From NCBI GenBank assembly GCA_002310115.1, contig DBYI01000010.1, forward strand, positions 1 to 39,121: DNA of 39,121 bases. Direction: 5' to 3'. The stretch comes from Ruminococcus flavefaciens. Lineage in GTDB: Bacteria; Bacillota; Clostridia; Oscillospirales; Ruminococcaceae. Shown here one piece after another: positions 1-9,578 of this stretch; within the stretch, counting starts at the first letter, position 1, and every line of letters begins with the position of its first letter. The translations under genes were made by a program, and so were the position numbers. Below the pieces are notes generated by a model. It had not been told where the DNA came from and did no database searches. It worked only from the letters and a program-made list of their open reading frames with translations.

Positions 1-183
1 TTTATTCTTTTACAGGAAGCTCCTTTTATAAATCCTAAGTTGTATAATGAACGTCAGCACTTCAAGCTAAATACTAAAATATATTTGGAATACTAGAATT
101 CGAGTATTAAGATATTTACGATCGGCTGCTTATACCTGAACGGTCGGTAGTCTGATGTGATATAAAGCTTAATTAGATTTATA

Positions 184-2148
184 TCAATTGTTTTTGTCAT
201 CAAATCCGAGAAGCATTTTCTGTATATCCAATGCATCCCCAACTGTAAGACCGTTTCCATCCATATCACCATTGATTTTTCCCTGTTCAGTAAGATGATA
301 CTCTGCAGTGCCTTCTAATCCATATGTGTTAGGATTTGCAAGTGACTGCATAATAATAACTGCATCTCCCATATCGATTATGCTGTCACAGTTTGCATCA
401 CCTGCGAGATTCTTTTGGGGTTCGGTACTATACTGTGTATAATTATCGTCTGTTTTATCAGTACTTTTGAGTATTTCCCTATCTACATATAGAACGACAA
501 TCTGCATATCATACAACAGTCCGCTATTGCCGTCATGAGTGAAATCACAGTTTGTCCTTATTCTTTCAAGCACATCTTCAGGTATTTCTGTTTCATCCAT
601 TTTTCCTGTTTCCAGGAAAGATATATATGACAGTGCATACTTCTTATCTAGTTCATCAACTGTTCCGTTTCCATCTATATCCGGCTCAAGATACATTTTC
701 TTGGCCACTCCCACTGAAAACTGACGATAGTGTTCTTCTATGGTAGGAAATACGTATGTTTCAACCGAATTGCCAGAACGGTTGAATAAATCAAATATCC
801 CAGGTTCTTGGTCAGGATACATTTCCTTCATGAAAAGGGCATTTGCATAATCCTCATAATATTCACCTGTACTGTCAGTTGCCATGACTCTTGTTCTCTC
901 AAAGACATTAATGAAAATGTATTGTCCAATTAATTCCAGATCATAGTCATCACCACTTATTCCGTTATGGTCAAAGTCGCAGTACTTATCCAGATTATCA
1001 TATTCTTCTTTTGTAAGGTTGCTTTCCTCGACTGTTCTGCCGAATAATCTGTCGCCGTGGAAAATATCGGCGATATGCTGATCTCTTCCGTCTATGATAT
1101 TGTCAAAGTTAAGGTCGGGAGCTGAGATTTTACCAGATGCTATATCATTGAAGTACTGCTTTTCAATTTGATCTTTTATTCTGTCCTGTTCTTCAATTTC
1201 TTCAAGTGATGGCACAGAAATGCTGGTCTGGTCAATATATTCATGATAGAATTTGACCATATCACCTATATAGTAATACTGTGCTCCATCGCGGTATTTT
1301 TCATAGTATGTATTATCTGAATATTCTGGGAGAACTGGCTCTGTAAGGAACAGGTAGTCAAGCAGTGCTGAAGCATCTTGCATACACATTACGTCTATAT
1401 CACTCTGCACCACTGTTAAAGCTTTTACTCTTGCCTGAATATCTTCATCAAGTTCTATCTTCTTATCCGGACAAAATTTTATAGAATAATAACCCGTTTC
1501 AGGATCCTGTACTGATATACACGGTGAAGATGTCGTAGCTATTTTATAATCAAGAACATCAGCCAAATCGAACTTTCCGTCATTGTTGACATCGGGATTA
1601 ACTTTTCCTTCATCTATGATTTTGCTGAGGAAAAGATAATTCACGCCAAGATAAATTGATCTGTCATTCAGAGATTCAACAAAATTTCTGCTGTTGCAGC
1701 CTTCTCTGCTGGGAATGCCCAGTTCCTTATCATATTCTTCATACGTTGATATCGCAAATAAAGATGTATCTATATCACAGTAAAGGAGAAAATGACAGAA
1801 AATGCGTGCTTTTTCATAGTATTCAACAGTTCCGTTGCCATCAAGGTCAGCGTTGGCGGCTATTTTGGTTCTGATATCCTCAGGAAGGTAATCATTTGAG
1901 TAAAGGTAATCATCATATCTTTCAAGGAGGTAGCAATCAAGATGATCGAACTTTCCGTCTGAGTTGAAGTCAATGTCAAGATTCCTTTCATTTATTTCCT
2001 TCATAGTTTTTTGTTCGTCTACAAGAGGATAATAATCCGTGTGATGAGGAAGGTTTTTCACATTCATTTCTACTGATGCAGACGGAATATATGGTATAGC
2101 TGCTGATGCAGTCAGAATAGCTGCCACGAAAGCTGCAATTTTTTTCAT
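184..2148 (-). CDS. Secreted multi-EF-hand/dockerin-type repeat protein
   Basis: The protein has 654 residues. It begins with a signal peptide (KK then a hydrophobic run, residues 2-24, probable cut near 25). Dockerin/EF-hand-like calcium loops are scattered along it near residues 58 (DIDFNSDGKFDHLD), 100, 185, 344, 390, 489 and 533. A canonical paired type I dockerin ends the chain (about 582-646; GDANCDSIIDMGDAVIIMQ and DMDGNGLTVGDALDIQK). No catalytic domain is recognisable between the loops. In cellulosome-forming Ruminococcus a dockerin docks a secreted protein onto a cohesin scaffold; that this one does so is inference. The ATG at 2148 follows a GGGGG Shine-Dalgarno at somewhat long spacing (11 nt). 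It stands alone on the minus strand. Bases 1-183 downstream hold no gene and no clear terminator. Confidence 0.85.
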   Translation of the reverse strand: MKKIAAFVAAILTASAAIPYIPSASVEMNVKNLPHHTDYYPLVDEQKTMKEINERNLDIDFNSDGKFDHLDCYLLERYDDYLYSNDYLPEDIRTKIAANADLDGNGTVEYYEKARIFCHFLLYCDIDTSLFAISTYEEYDKELGIPSREGCNSRNFVESLNDRSIYLGVNYLFLSKIIDEGKVNPDVNNDGKFDLADVLDYKIATTSSPCISVQDPETGYYSIKFCPDKKIELDEDIQARVKALTVVQSDIDVMCMQDASALLDYLFLTEPVLPEYSDNTYYEKYRDGAQYYYIGDMVKFYHEYIDQTSISVPSLEEIEEQDRIKDQIEKQYFNDIASGKISAPDLNFDNIIDGRDQHIADIFHGDRLFGRTVEESNLTKEEYDNLDKYCDFDHNGISGDDYDLELIGQYIFINVFERTRVMATDSTGEYYEDYANALFMKEMYPDQEPGIFDLFNRSGNSVETYVFPTIEEHYRQFSVGVAKKMYLEPDIDGNGTVDELDKKYALSYISFLETGKMDETEIPEDVLERIRTNCDFTHDGNSGLLYDMQIVVLYVDREILKSTDKTDDNYTQYSTEPQKNLAGDANCDSIIDMGDAVIIMQSLANPNTYGLEGTAEYHLTEQGKINGDMDGNGLTVGDALDIQKMLLGFDDKNN

Positions 2149-2608
2149 AAAGATATAGTCCCCCTATGATAATATTTGAACTTACATGAGATATTCTCAA
2201 AGCAGAATATTGCTGTAACCTCTGAAGCGTATGGCTAATTTAAACAAAAGATCTCATGATTGTATTGTTACTATATTAATTATACATAATAATTATTATG
2301 AAATCAAGGCGTTTTTTGCTTTGATTAAATTCTTGTTTTATAATTATAAAAATAATATTCACTATTTTTGAAATATCAATGAGAGCCTGAAATATCAAAA
2401 CATCAAATGAAGGAGCTTGAAAAGAATGTGCTAACCGTTTGGCTTAATTTTTGTTGAAATGAAAAAGCCTGTACTTTTCTGGGCTTACTTATGTAATTGG
2501 AGAAATTGGCAGTTTGTAGTCTTTTGAATGTAAGTTAATATATATAACATAAATGTGCAGAGTCATCTTAAAAACCACTTTTTTGCAGATACGATATCGT
2601 GTAATTCT
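2149..2608. other. AT-rich intergenic region, no gene seen
   Basis: This non-coding stretch lies between two divergently transcribed genes. It has no convincing ORF. Its right edge joins the consensus promoter of the membrane glycosyltransferase; a promoter for the minus-strand dockerin gene must lie near its left edge but no clear -35/-10 pair was found. Confidence 0.6.
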
Positions 2609-2637
2609 TTGACATTTCAACGCATAAGTGATATAAT
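2609..2637 (+). promoter_or_regulatory. Consensus sigma-A promoter
   Basis: TTGACA (2609-2614), a 17-bp spacer, and TATAAT (2632-2637) match both consensus hexamers exactly. The start codon of the membrane glycosyltransferase lies 29 bp beyond the -10 box. A match this strong suggests constitutive transcription of the gene and perhaps of the plus-strand genes beyond it. Confidence 0.85.
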
Positions 2638-2666
2638 TATTTTATATTTATAAAGGAGCAGCAGTA

Positions 2667-4430
2667 ATGGTGAACAGTTCATCTATCAATATTAATAAAA
2701 GTACAGCTAAAGTATTTGACATTTTATCGACACATCCGTATATATGTGCATTTATCGTGTGCCTTTTCGTACATTTTTTTACATTCGCGCAGGAGGAGCT
2801 CATACCTGGGAACACAATGCTTATAGGTTCAGCGTTGTTGACATCTGCGGGGATAGCAACAGTATTGAAAAAGAATAAAAAAGGTCAGATTCCGTTTATT
2901 ACAGCAATATTTTATTCTTTAGCGATTATATGTGCAATATTCGTTTTTAACAGTTGCTTTATCCCAGGGCGCAGGGGAGTATGGATAATTCTTGTCTGTT
3001 TTGCCGCCATGATATTATGTGGTATATACTTCAAAAAGTATATCACCAGGCGAGAACTGACTGATAGGTTTATAAGTCTGATAATACTCGGGGCAGGATT
3101 TCTTACTAAGCTGATGTACATTTTCTATACGGATATGTATACAAGGCAGAACGATGTCGGTGCATTCACCGGAACTCCGGACGACGCCGGTCACTTCGGA
3201 TACATAGAATATCTCATGTATAACCATCATCTTCCTGATTTTGACGTCCGCACACGGTGGCAGTTCTATCATCCGCCGCTGCACCATACCATAAGCGCTG
3301 TATGGATATATATAAACCAGAATATATTCGGATTGGACTTCAACTCATCCAGGGAATCTTTACAGATACTCTCGCTTTTCTATACAATGGCGATAATCAT
3401 ATCAGCATATAAGATAATGCGCCATTTCAAGCTTAGTGGTGTTTCACTGTATGCACCGCTTGCGGTAATATCATTTTATCCTGCGTTCACATTTTTCTCT
3501 GGAGCTTTAAACAACGATCCGCTAGCTACTGCACTTACAGCAGGAGCCTGCCTTGCAGCGATAAAATGGTACGAAAGTCAGAAAATGAATGACATTATCA
3601 GACTTGCATTTTGTATTGGCTTGGGCATGATGTCAAAGCTCTCAGCAGCACTTATTGCATTTACTGTTGCATTCCTTTTCCTCAACGTTTTCATTAGCCA
3701 CTTCAAAAAGAAATGGAAAAAACTATTTATACAGTACATTTACTTCGGAGCCATATGCATTCCGCTTGCGTTATGGTATCAGATAAGAAACCATTTTCGC
3801 TTTGGTGTCCCCATAACCTATGTACAGGAGCTTGGAAAAGATAGCGATCAGTACATAGGGAATATTGGCTTTTGGGAGCGTGTTAAAAACTTTTCCGCAT
3901 ATCAGTTCAAAGGGATATTCCAGCATTGGGCATATCGTGACGAAAACGGTATTCTCACTGGGGACAACGAGATGAATCCTTTAATTTGTATACTGAAAAA
4001 CTCCATATTGGGAGAGGGAAATAACGAGACCAGTTTCCGGATAGGCGAGCATATCTCTTCGATTATGACTTTTTTCTTCATAGTAAACTTAATTATCGCC
4101 GCTGCAGCCATAGTGTTTATGATAGTTATATGCTTCAGAAAAACTACAGCAAATGCTGTAATGAAAGCATTTTTCATATTCTTCCACATTATAATGATAG
4201 CAAACTTTTATCAAATGGCTGCTGATTATCCATTTGTATGCACAATGAACTTCCGATATATAACGCTTACTGTTATAACCGGAGCGCTGTTTTGTGGATT
4301 GTTCCTGCAAAGTTTACAAAAGTCGTCAAAAAGTGTAAAGAAGACAGCAAATGTAATTAGCTTAACCCTTTCGGTACTTTTTTCCGTATGTGCAATATGG
4401 GAAATAACAGCCATGTGTTTCCCAAAATAA
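2667..4430 (+). CDS. GT-C type integral membrane glycosyltransferase (PMT/ArnT-like)
   Basis: The 587-residue protein is strongly hydrophobic, with about eleven predicted membrane spans. The first long external loop holds acidic motifs typical of GT-C enzymes: D156, D163 and DDAGHFGYIEYL at about 172-183, followed by FYHPPLHH at about 200-207. Families with this layout (GT39/PMT-like, GT83) use polyprenyl-phosphate sugars on the outer face of the membrane; the acceptor here is unknown. The ATG at 2667 sits 8 nt after AAAGGAG (2652-2658) and 29 bp after a perfect promoter, so the start is secure. The downstream gene begins 73 bp later with its own ribosome binding site and could be co-transcribed. 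The assignment rests on topology and motifs; the exact subfamily is not resolved. Confidence 0.75.
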   Translation: MVNSSSININKSTAKVFDILSTHPYICAFIVCLFVHFFTFAQEELIPGNTMLIGSALLTSAGIATVLKKNKKGQIPFITAIFYSLAIICAIFVFNSCFIPGRRGVWIILVCFAAMILCGIYFKKYITRRELTDRFISLIILGAGFLTKLMYIFYTDMYTRQNDVGAFTGTPDDAGHFGYIEYLMYNHHLPDFDVRTRWQFYHPPLHHTISAVWIYINQNIFGLDFNSSRESLQILSLFYTMAIIISAYKIMRHFKLSGVSLYAPLAVISFYPAFTFFSGALNNDPLATALTAGACLAAIKWYESQKMNDIIRLAFCIGLGMMSKLSAALIAFTVAFLFLNVFISHFKKKWKKLFIQYIYFGAICIPLALWYQIRNHFRFGVPITYVQELGKDSDQYIGNIGFWERVKNFSAYQFKGIFQHWAYRDENGILTGDNEMNPLICILKNSILGEGNNETSFRIGEHISSIMTFFFIVNLIIAAAAIVFMIVICFRKTTANAVMKAFFIFFHIIMIANFYQMAADYPFVCTMNFRYITLTVITGALFCGLFLQSLQKSSKSVKKTANVISLTLSVLFSVCAIWEITAMCFPK

Positions 4431-4503
4431 ATAGTAATGCACAATGAATAAATCGTGCTATCAGATTTAATTTGTTCAATTAGTGTTAAAGGAGGCATCA
4501 GTT

Positions 4504-6771
4504 TTGGTTGATAAGAAGGCGTTGATTCTATTGAAGAAATACTACCTCTCTTATAAGCCAGAGGGGCAGCTGTCTGATAATGAAAAAGGGAATGCGGTAA
4601 ATAGCGGTTTGCTTGTGCCTGATTCCATTACAACACATGATGAGATAGTAACTGAAATCAAAAGAATGTCAAAACTGATATCTCTGAACACTGTTGCAAA
4701 AGCTTTCCTATATAGCCTTTCAAGCGAAGATATGAGGTATCGTTCTGCTCTTTCAAGTCTTGTGTGGGCGAGATCACTCCCTGAACATGAAATGATATCG
4801 AATGGCGTTGAAAAGACAGAATGGAATACTCCTGCATGTATAGTCTGTGGCTGTACTCACGGACTGGAGACTTCAGAAAGTATAGATTGGAATAAATATG
4901 ATGTCTTTAGGTATCTTCCACCCAAACAGTATGGCAGAGAGCCGGATTTCACATGTGCTGAATATGTGCTCAATGATTTGCGGGAGTTTATGAAACTGCC
5001 GGCTGTTGAGCCCTGTGATGAGGACTATCGTATACTTAATGGTATATTTGCCTGCGTACGTGAAATGAAGCTTCACAACATGGATACCGCTCTGTTAACC
5101 GAGATACGAAGGCGAAAATTCTTCAATGCTACTGGTAATGCTATTCATTGCATACTGGGTATACTTTCCGTCTGTGGAATACTGGAAGGTGCTGAGAACA
5201 AGGGCTTTCTCCACGGTTATGTAAATTACAACAATCATGGTATGGGAAGGGATGGTTTGACTTTCTATCCGCTTAATTGTTGGAGGGGAAGAGATGGCGT
5301 GAACTATCAGGCTGTGGCTGAGATTTTCGGTAGCTTCAGCGGGAATAAGCTTTCACCAAAAAATGCTGTAATTCACGAAACAGAAGGAAATGCAGCTACT
5401 ACAGAGAAAAAGACTGTTTCAGGAGCAGAGCAGTATTTTACCGATGGAGTATACTGCATAATGCTCAATGATGAAGAACGACGGTATCTTGCGCTTGATC
5501 CTCTTGACAAAAGCTGGGAAACAGTTACTTTTTACAGCGTTACCTATTCATTAAAAAAGCGAACGGTTCTTTTTTATGATATGAACACAATAGTCAAGGT
5601 AATATATGAGGAATACTCTGTAAATGATGATGGGGCATATAGATGGAAAAGTTACAATGAGTTTGATACCCATCTCGAGACGGATAAAAGAACTATGCTG
5701 TTACCGTTGACTTCAAGAGGCAGAGCCAAACCTGTTACGCCAACAAATATTATGGCGATAAAGCCGTTCGGATGTGATTTCTATATCTTTCTTCAGAATG
5801 ATAAGAGTGTTCAAAATGATAAGAGCTATATTCAAGTAAGGAATCTTAGAAACAATCAGAAGGTTTCTGTTGGAGAAAAAGACCGTGTTCGTAAGATAAT
5901 GAATGATGAGGATTTTCATGAGTTTATGAGATATTATATCTCAACCTGTCCTGATGATTATTTTGAGCGCATTGCTGCTGTAAGGAACATGGAACATCAG
6001 ACGGTCAAATTCAAAGCAGGTGATATATTCCGCTGTCAGATTGACAGAAAGCACTATACGTATGGCTTGATTCTGGGTAAAACAAGAGCTATTGAGAAAT
6101 GGAAGGAACTGCCTGAAGAGCATTCTTTCCGTCATTTAATGACGATGCCTATCATTGTAAGAATGTATGATTTTGTAACAACTGAAACGAATATAACAGT
6201 GAAGGAACTCTCAGGCAAATCTCTTCGCCCTCCTGAGCTTTACTCCGATTGTGACATATTATGGGGGACTCATAAGGTAGTTGCACATAAAAAGCTTGTT
6301 CCTGACGATATTCAGTTTCAGTTACAATTTGCAAGAATTATTACCAAGAATGAGCATTTTACACCATTTACAGCGGAAATTTTTGTGAAATCTTCTCCTG
6401 GTACTACTGCTCCAAAGATGAAAAATCCAAAATCATTGTATGTAGAATGGGGATTTTCCACGTTTGAAATCAAATGGGAAAATGTGCCTGATAATATACG
6501 GCAGCTTCTGGACGAAGGAGTATACTTTGACGGAGGAGTATCTTTGGGAATCTGCGGTGAACTTTGCGGAAGAACACTTGACGATATATTGAAAGAAACT
6601 CCTAAACATAGAATCCAGTATAATTTATTGCTTCCGGAGAATCGTGATAAATACAATCTTGTTATGAATTTCCTTGGCCTGCCAAATGATTGCACAATTG
6701 ATGATTTTGCTGAAAAATATGGTGGAATATCAAGGAAGGAATATATCGAACTCATAAATCAAGATGAGTAA
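4504..6771 (+). CDS. Large protein with Imm26-like C-terminal segment, function unknown
   Basis: The best start is TTG at 4504, 8 nt after AAAGGAGG (4488-4495); the more upstream GTG at 4483 lies before that site. The product has 755 residues, no signal peptide and no membrane spans. The N-terminal half has two Cys pairs (CIVCGC) and a segment around TEIRRRKFFNATGNAIHCIL that I do not recognise. At roughly residues 510-600 a stretch beginning FKAGDIFRCQIDRKHYTYG resembles Immunity protein 26, whose members start F-K-x-GD-x-F and have an x-YGxV-like strand. Imm26 proteins are known as immunity partners in polymorphic toxin loci, but stand-alone members have other, unknown roles. The next gene, a lipoprotein, starts 11 bp after the stop, so the two are likely one transcript. 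The Imm26 link needs a profile search. Confidence 0.55.
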   Translation: MVDKKALILLKKYYLSYKPEGQLSDNEKGNAVNSGLLVPDSITTHDEIVTEIKRMSKLISLNTVAKAFLYSLSSEDMRYRSALSSLVWARSLPEHEMISNGVEKTEWNTPACIVCGCTHGLETSESIDWNKYDVFRYLPPKQYGREPDFTCAEYVLNDLREFMKLPAVEPCDEDYRILNGIFACVREMKLHNMDTALLTEIRRRKFFNATGNAIHCILGILSVCGILEGAENKGFLHGYVNYNNHGMGRDGLTFYPLNCWRGRDGVNYQAVAEIFGSFSGNKLSPKNAVIHETEGNAATTEKKTVSGAEQYFTDGVYCIMLNDEERRYLALDPLDKSWETVTFYSVTYSLKKRTVLFYDMNTIVKVIYEEYSVNDDGAYRWKSYNEFDTHLETDKRTMLLPLTSRGRAKPVTPTNIMAIKPFGCDFYIFLQNDKSVQNDKSYIQVRNLRNNQKVSVGEKDRVRKIMNDEDFHEFMRYYISTCPDDYFERIAAVRNMEHQTVKFKAGDIFRCQIDRKHYTYGLILGKTRAIEKWKELPEEHSFRHLMTMPIIVRMYDFVTTETNITVKELSGKSLRPPELYSDCDILWGTHKVVAHKKLVPDDIQFQLQFARIITKNEHFTPFTAEIFVKSSPGTTAPKMKNPKSLYVEWGFSTFEIKWENVPDNIRQLLDEGVYFDGGVSLGICGELCGRTLDDILKETPKHRIQYNLLLPENRDKYNLVMNFLGLPNDCTIDDFAEKYGGISRKEYIELINQDE

Positions 6772-6782
6772 CAGAGGTGTGT

Positions 6783-7682
6783 ATGAAAAAAGTAGTTTTG
6801 TCTATCATTTTATGTATGGCTGTATTTGCAGGCTGCAATGATAATAATAGCTTGGAGTATCCTGAAAAAGTATCGGTTCAAACTACAACAACGACTGTTA
6901 CTACATTGACTACTACTGCTACAACAACTTCGACTGAAACAACTACCACAGTTACTACAGCAAAAGCATTTCATGCAGAACATTCCATTTCATTTAAGCC
7001 GAATGATCTTGACACAATCGAATTAAAGGAAGGCTTTAAGATAGAAGAAGACCGCAAAAGCTCATATCGTGAAAAACGTGATGAATACCTATCACAGCTA
7101 ATAGAGAGTGGGAGCGAAATCCCTGTGTACGTCGGAGATGTTGCCGTGGATCATCAAAGCAACAGTGTTTATGTTATAGGAATATATGACTGGTGTACTA
7201 TTGAAGAGCCATATTTCGGGGATGTTGCTGTATTCCGCATAGACGAGGCTACTGGAGATATAACTCAGTGCTGCCGTGAAAATATATCAAAGCTGGGTTG
7301 GAAAAATGGTTTCGGACTGTTCAATGTGCGTGGAAAGACTTTTATGCACTCAACAATGGGCTTATATCTTGTAGACGAAATCAACCAGGAGTTCGTAACT
7401 CTCGAATCGAACTTCAACCCACAGGTTTGCTCTTTGTATGTAAGTGATGAACGAGTAATTGTTCAGATACCTGTTAAGAATGAAGAAAGCAATACATACG
7501 ATCAACATACTACCGAGTTTGATTTTACATCAAATACCATGAAAGAGATTGAGTTCAATAATGACGATATAAAGAACATGGGATATTATTATGACTATGA
7601 TGCGGAGAACATAAATGTTGAGTGCGAATATGCAATTCTTGATAATCATTACTCAAAAACAAAAATAAAAGTCGAATGGTGA
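6783..7682 (+). CDS. Lipoprotein with threonine-rich linker
   Basis: The product has 299 residues. A lipoprotein signal peptide ends in the lipobox VFAGC, so Cys19 should be lipidated and anchored to the outer membrane leaflet. A Thr/Val/Ala-rich tether follows (about residues 34-62, mostly TTT runs), the common Ruminococcus surface linker. The rest (FKPNDLDTIELKEGFKI onward) looks like a beta-rich globular domain that I cannot name. ATG at 6783 is chosen over GTG at 6777 because AGAGG at 6773-6777 is correctly spaced only for the former and because KK then opens the signal peptide. It lies 11 bp downstream of the preceding gene and 63 bp upstream of the acetyltransferase. Confidence 0.75.
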   Translation: MKKVVLSIILCMAVFAGCNDNNSLEYPEKVSVQTTTTTVTTLTTTATTTSTETTTTVTTAKAFHAEHSISFKPNDLDTIELKEGFKIEEDRKSSYREKRDEYLSQLIESGSEIPVYVGDVAVDHQSNSVYVIGIYDWCTIEEPYFGDVAVFRIDEATGDITQCCRENISKLGWKNGFGLFNVRGKTFMHSTMGLYLVDEINQEFVTLESNFNPQVCSLYVSDERVIVQIPVKNEESNTYDQHTTEFDFTSNTMKEIEFNNDDIKNMGYYYDYDAENINVECEYAILDNHYSKTKIKVEW

Positions 7683-7745
7683 TCAAAAAGATATAGTATC
7701 ATCTGGCATTTGCTGTAAATGCAATCGCTCAGAAAGGAATGCATT

Positions 7746-8483
7746 ATGGTAACTAAACAGGAATTAAAAAATTCACTGACCGAACTGGGCATTGAAAAAG
7801 GAATGATATTGGAAGTGCACAGTTCACTCAGCAGCTTTGGTGAACTAGAAGGCGGCGCTGATACTGTGATTGAATCACTGAAAGAATTGGTCACTGAAGA
7901 AGGAAGTATATTCATGCCGGCTCTCAGGTTGAGCAGAGAGCTTGAAATTTCTGAATCTGATAAAAAACTTGGAATTACGGTAAAAATAAAGATTTTAGAT
8001 CCGGATACCGAACGTACTGCTATGGGAATAGTTGCAGATACATTCAGAAAAATGGCTGATGTGTACACCGGACGTGATATCATAAGTACATCAGGTTGGG
8101 GAAAACATGGCAAAGAGGCTCTGAAGGGCGGACTTGATTATGCTATAAAAAACGGTGGAAAAGCTTTGCTTCTGGGGGTAGATATATACAAATTAACTGC
8201 TATGCACTATGTTGAGGAGATAACTCCAAAGGATATCACAGAAATATTTGCTACAAGTGAAGAAATTGATCGTTTATATCCTCCTGATAAATGGTTCATT
8301 GAAGCAGGGCATCCTCCAGTTAAGGCTTGGTATACCATACAAAAAATGGCATACGAAAATGGCTTAATAAAAGAAACATGTATTGGCAGAAGCAAAGTCA
8401 TGTTCTTTGATATTTTGTCTGTAATATCAATATATGAGAATGAACTGAAAACAGATCCTTATGGTCTATGGGGGATGAAATGA
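7746..8483 (+). CDS. AAC(3)-type N-acetyltransferase family protein
   Basis: The 245-residue product matches the antibiotic N-acetyltransferase (AAC(3)/YokD) fold family: N-terminal HSSLSSFG with His25 and GGADTVIESLKELV, a GSIFMPAL strand, and later LLLGVDIYKLTAMHYVEE, which aligns with the LLLG-x-n-T-x-x-H-x-x-E signature carrying the catalytic His. Known members acetylate the 3-amino group of 2-deoxystreptamine aminoglycosides with acetyl-CoA, but many chromosomal homologues have no demonstrated resistance function. The ATG at 7746 follows AAAGGA (7733-7738) by 7 nt and is preferred to the in-frame ATG at 7719. The stop codon overlaps the start of the rhodanese lipoprotein (ATGA, 8480-8483), implying translational coupling. 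Substrate is unknown; resistance should not be assumed. Confidence 0.8.
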   Translation: MVTKQELKNSLTELGIEKGMILEVHSSLSSFGELEGGADTVIESLKELVTEEGSIFMPALRLSRELEISESDKKLGITVKIKILDPDTERTAMGIVADTFRKMADVYTGRDIISTSGWGKHGKEALKGGLDYAIKNGGKALLLGVDIYKLTAMHYVEEITPKDITEIFATSEEIDRLYPPDKWFIEAGHPPVKAWYTIQKMAYENGLIKETCIGRSKVMFFDILSVISIYENELKTDPYGLWGMK

Positions 8484-8923
8484 AAAATACCACATTTCTG
8501 ATAATTGTTGCTTCACTATGTATGTTCATGTCAGCCTGCGGTGACAGGACAAGTTCATCTGAAAGTATTCAATTGGAAACTCAGACAACAACAGCTTCTG
8601 AAAATGCGAGTTACCAACAAATAACTCAGGAAAAAGCCAAGGAAATGATGCAGGCAGATGATGGTCATGTAATAGTCGATGTACGCCGGCAGGATGAATA
8701 CGACAGTGGTCATATTCCAAACGCGATACTGATACCGAATGAATCTATCGACACAGAAAAGCCGAAAGAATTGCCAGACCTCGATCAGGTCATTCTGATA
8801 TACTGCCGAAGCGGTCGGCGTAGCAAAGAAGCATCTCAGAAGCTTTCAGATATGGGGTATACGAATATTTATGAATTCGGCGGTATAATTGACTGGACTG
8901 GAGAGGTAGTAACCAGTGAATGA
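8480..8923 (+). CDS. Rhodanese-domain lipoprotein
   Basis: The 147-residue product starts at ATG 8480, which overlaps the preceding stop in ATGA. A lipoprotein signal peptide ends at MSAC (Cys19). A short Ser/Thr-rich tether leads to a single rhodanese domain (about 48-145): VIVDVRRQDEYDSGHIPNA, then the active-site loop YCRSGRRS with the catalytic Cys, then a GGIIDW end motif. Rhodaneses carry sulfane sulfur on that Cys as a persulfide. Surface anchoring places this one outside the membrane, where it might handle thiosulfate or polysulfide; that role is inferred. A second rhodanese domain occurs in the flavoprotein at 10718-12388. ATG 8468 would lengthen the n-region but is less consistent with the lipoprotein signal. 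Confidence 0.85.
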   Translation: MKNTTFLIIVASLCMFMSACGDRTSSSESIQLETQTTTASENASYQQITQEKAKEMMQADDGHVIVDVRRQDEYDSGHIPNAILIPNESIDTEKPKELPDLDQVILIYCRSGRRSKEASQKLSDMGYTNIYEFGGIIDWTGEVVTSE

Positions 8924-8942
8924 TAACTAATGGAGTAATTGT

Positions 8943-9482
8943 ATGAAAGAACAGTTAAAAGAAGCGATAATGCAGACGATAGCATCGTGGGACGAACCTG
9001 ACATATATGTCGTTTCGCTGTATGTATATGACAACGACGATGATCCGTGTCGTCCTACTGTAACTGTCGGATATAATACGGAATCATATATGAACGAGCA
9101 GCTTGAATATGCTTCTGATGAGGAAGAAGCACGCTGGAACTATGCATTCTGGCTGCAAAATGATGACCTTGTATTTGGAACAGATGAAACCGCTGATATT
9201 GTCAGACAGTGGATAATTAACAGCAACTTTGCGTATTGTCAGGCATGTGAAACTACTCCTGCTGAATACGAGACTGAGATAACAGAAGCGTTCGTAGAAA
9301 TGCTTGTTGACATTGTAAAAGAACTGCATGAATCAGGCTTTATTCTAGAGACGTTCGGACGAAAAATACCTGTACTCATACATGAACTTGAATATTATTA
9401 CGAGATAGGTGAGCAGAATATCCGTGCAAACGGAATTGATTTAGTTGAGGATTTTGCGAGATTCTGTGGATATTTTGATTAA
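8943..9482 (+). CDS. DUF4303-like small acidic protein
   Basis: A 179-residue cytosolic, acidic protein without a signal peptide. It starts with KEQLKEAIMQTIASW, followed by DIYVVSLYVYDN, a VGYNTE strand, and EEEARWNYAFWLQND, a layout resembling DUF4303 proteins, which often occur near Imm/SUKH-type immunity genes. No function is established. It begins 19 bp after the rhodanese gene, in the same direction, and probably shares its transcript. The DUF4303 link is from memory of the family pattern and is moderate at best. Confidence 0.55.
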   Translation: MKEQLKEAIMQTIASWDEPDIYVVSLYVYDNDDDPCRPTVTVGYNTESYMNEQLEYASDEEEARWNYAFWLQNDDLVFGTDETADIVRQWIINSNFAYCQACETTPAEYETEITEAFVEMLVDIVKELHESGFILETFGRKIPVLIHELEYYYEIGEQNIRANGIDLVEDFARFCGYFD

Positions 9483-9578
9483 CAAGGCCTTATAAATTCG
9501 TTTATCGAAGAAAATGTGTGTATATCAAGGTAAAAGGGTATTTAAAGAATTCCTTCGGCGTAAAAAAAGGATTAAAAT

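Noticed and set aside
6318..6755. 145-codon minus-strand frame
   Set aside because: It lies wholly antisense to the Imm26-like gene, with biased composition expected of a shadow frame.
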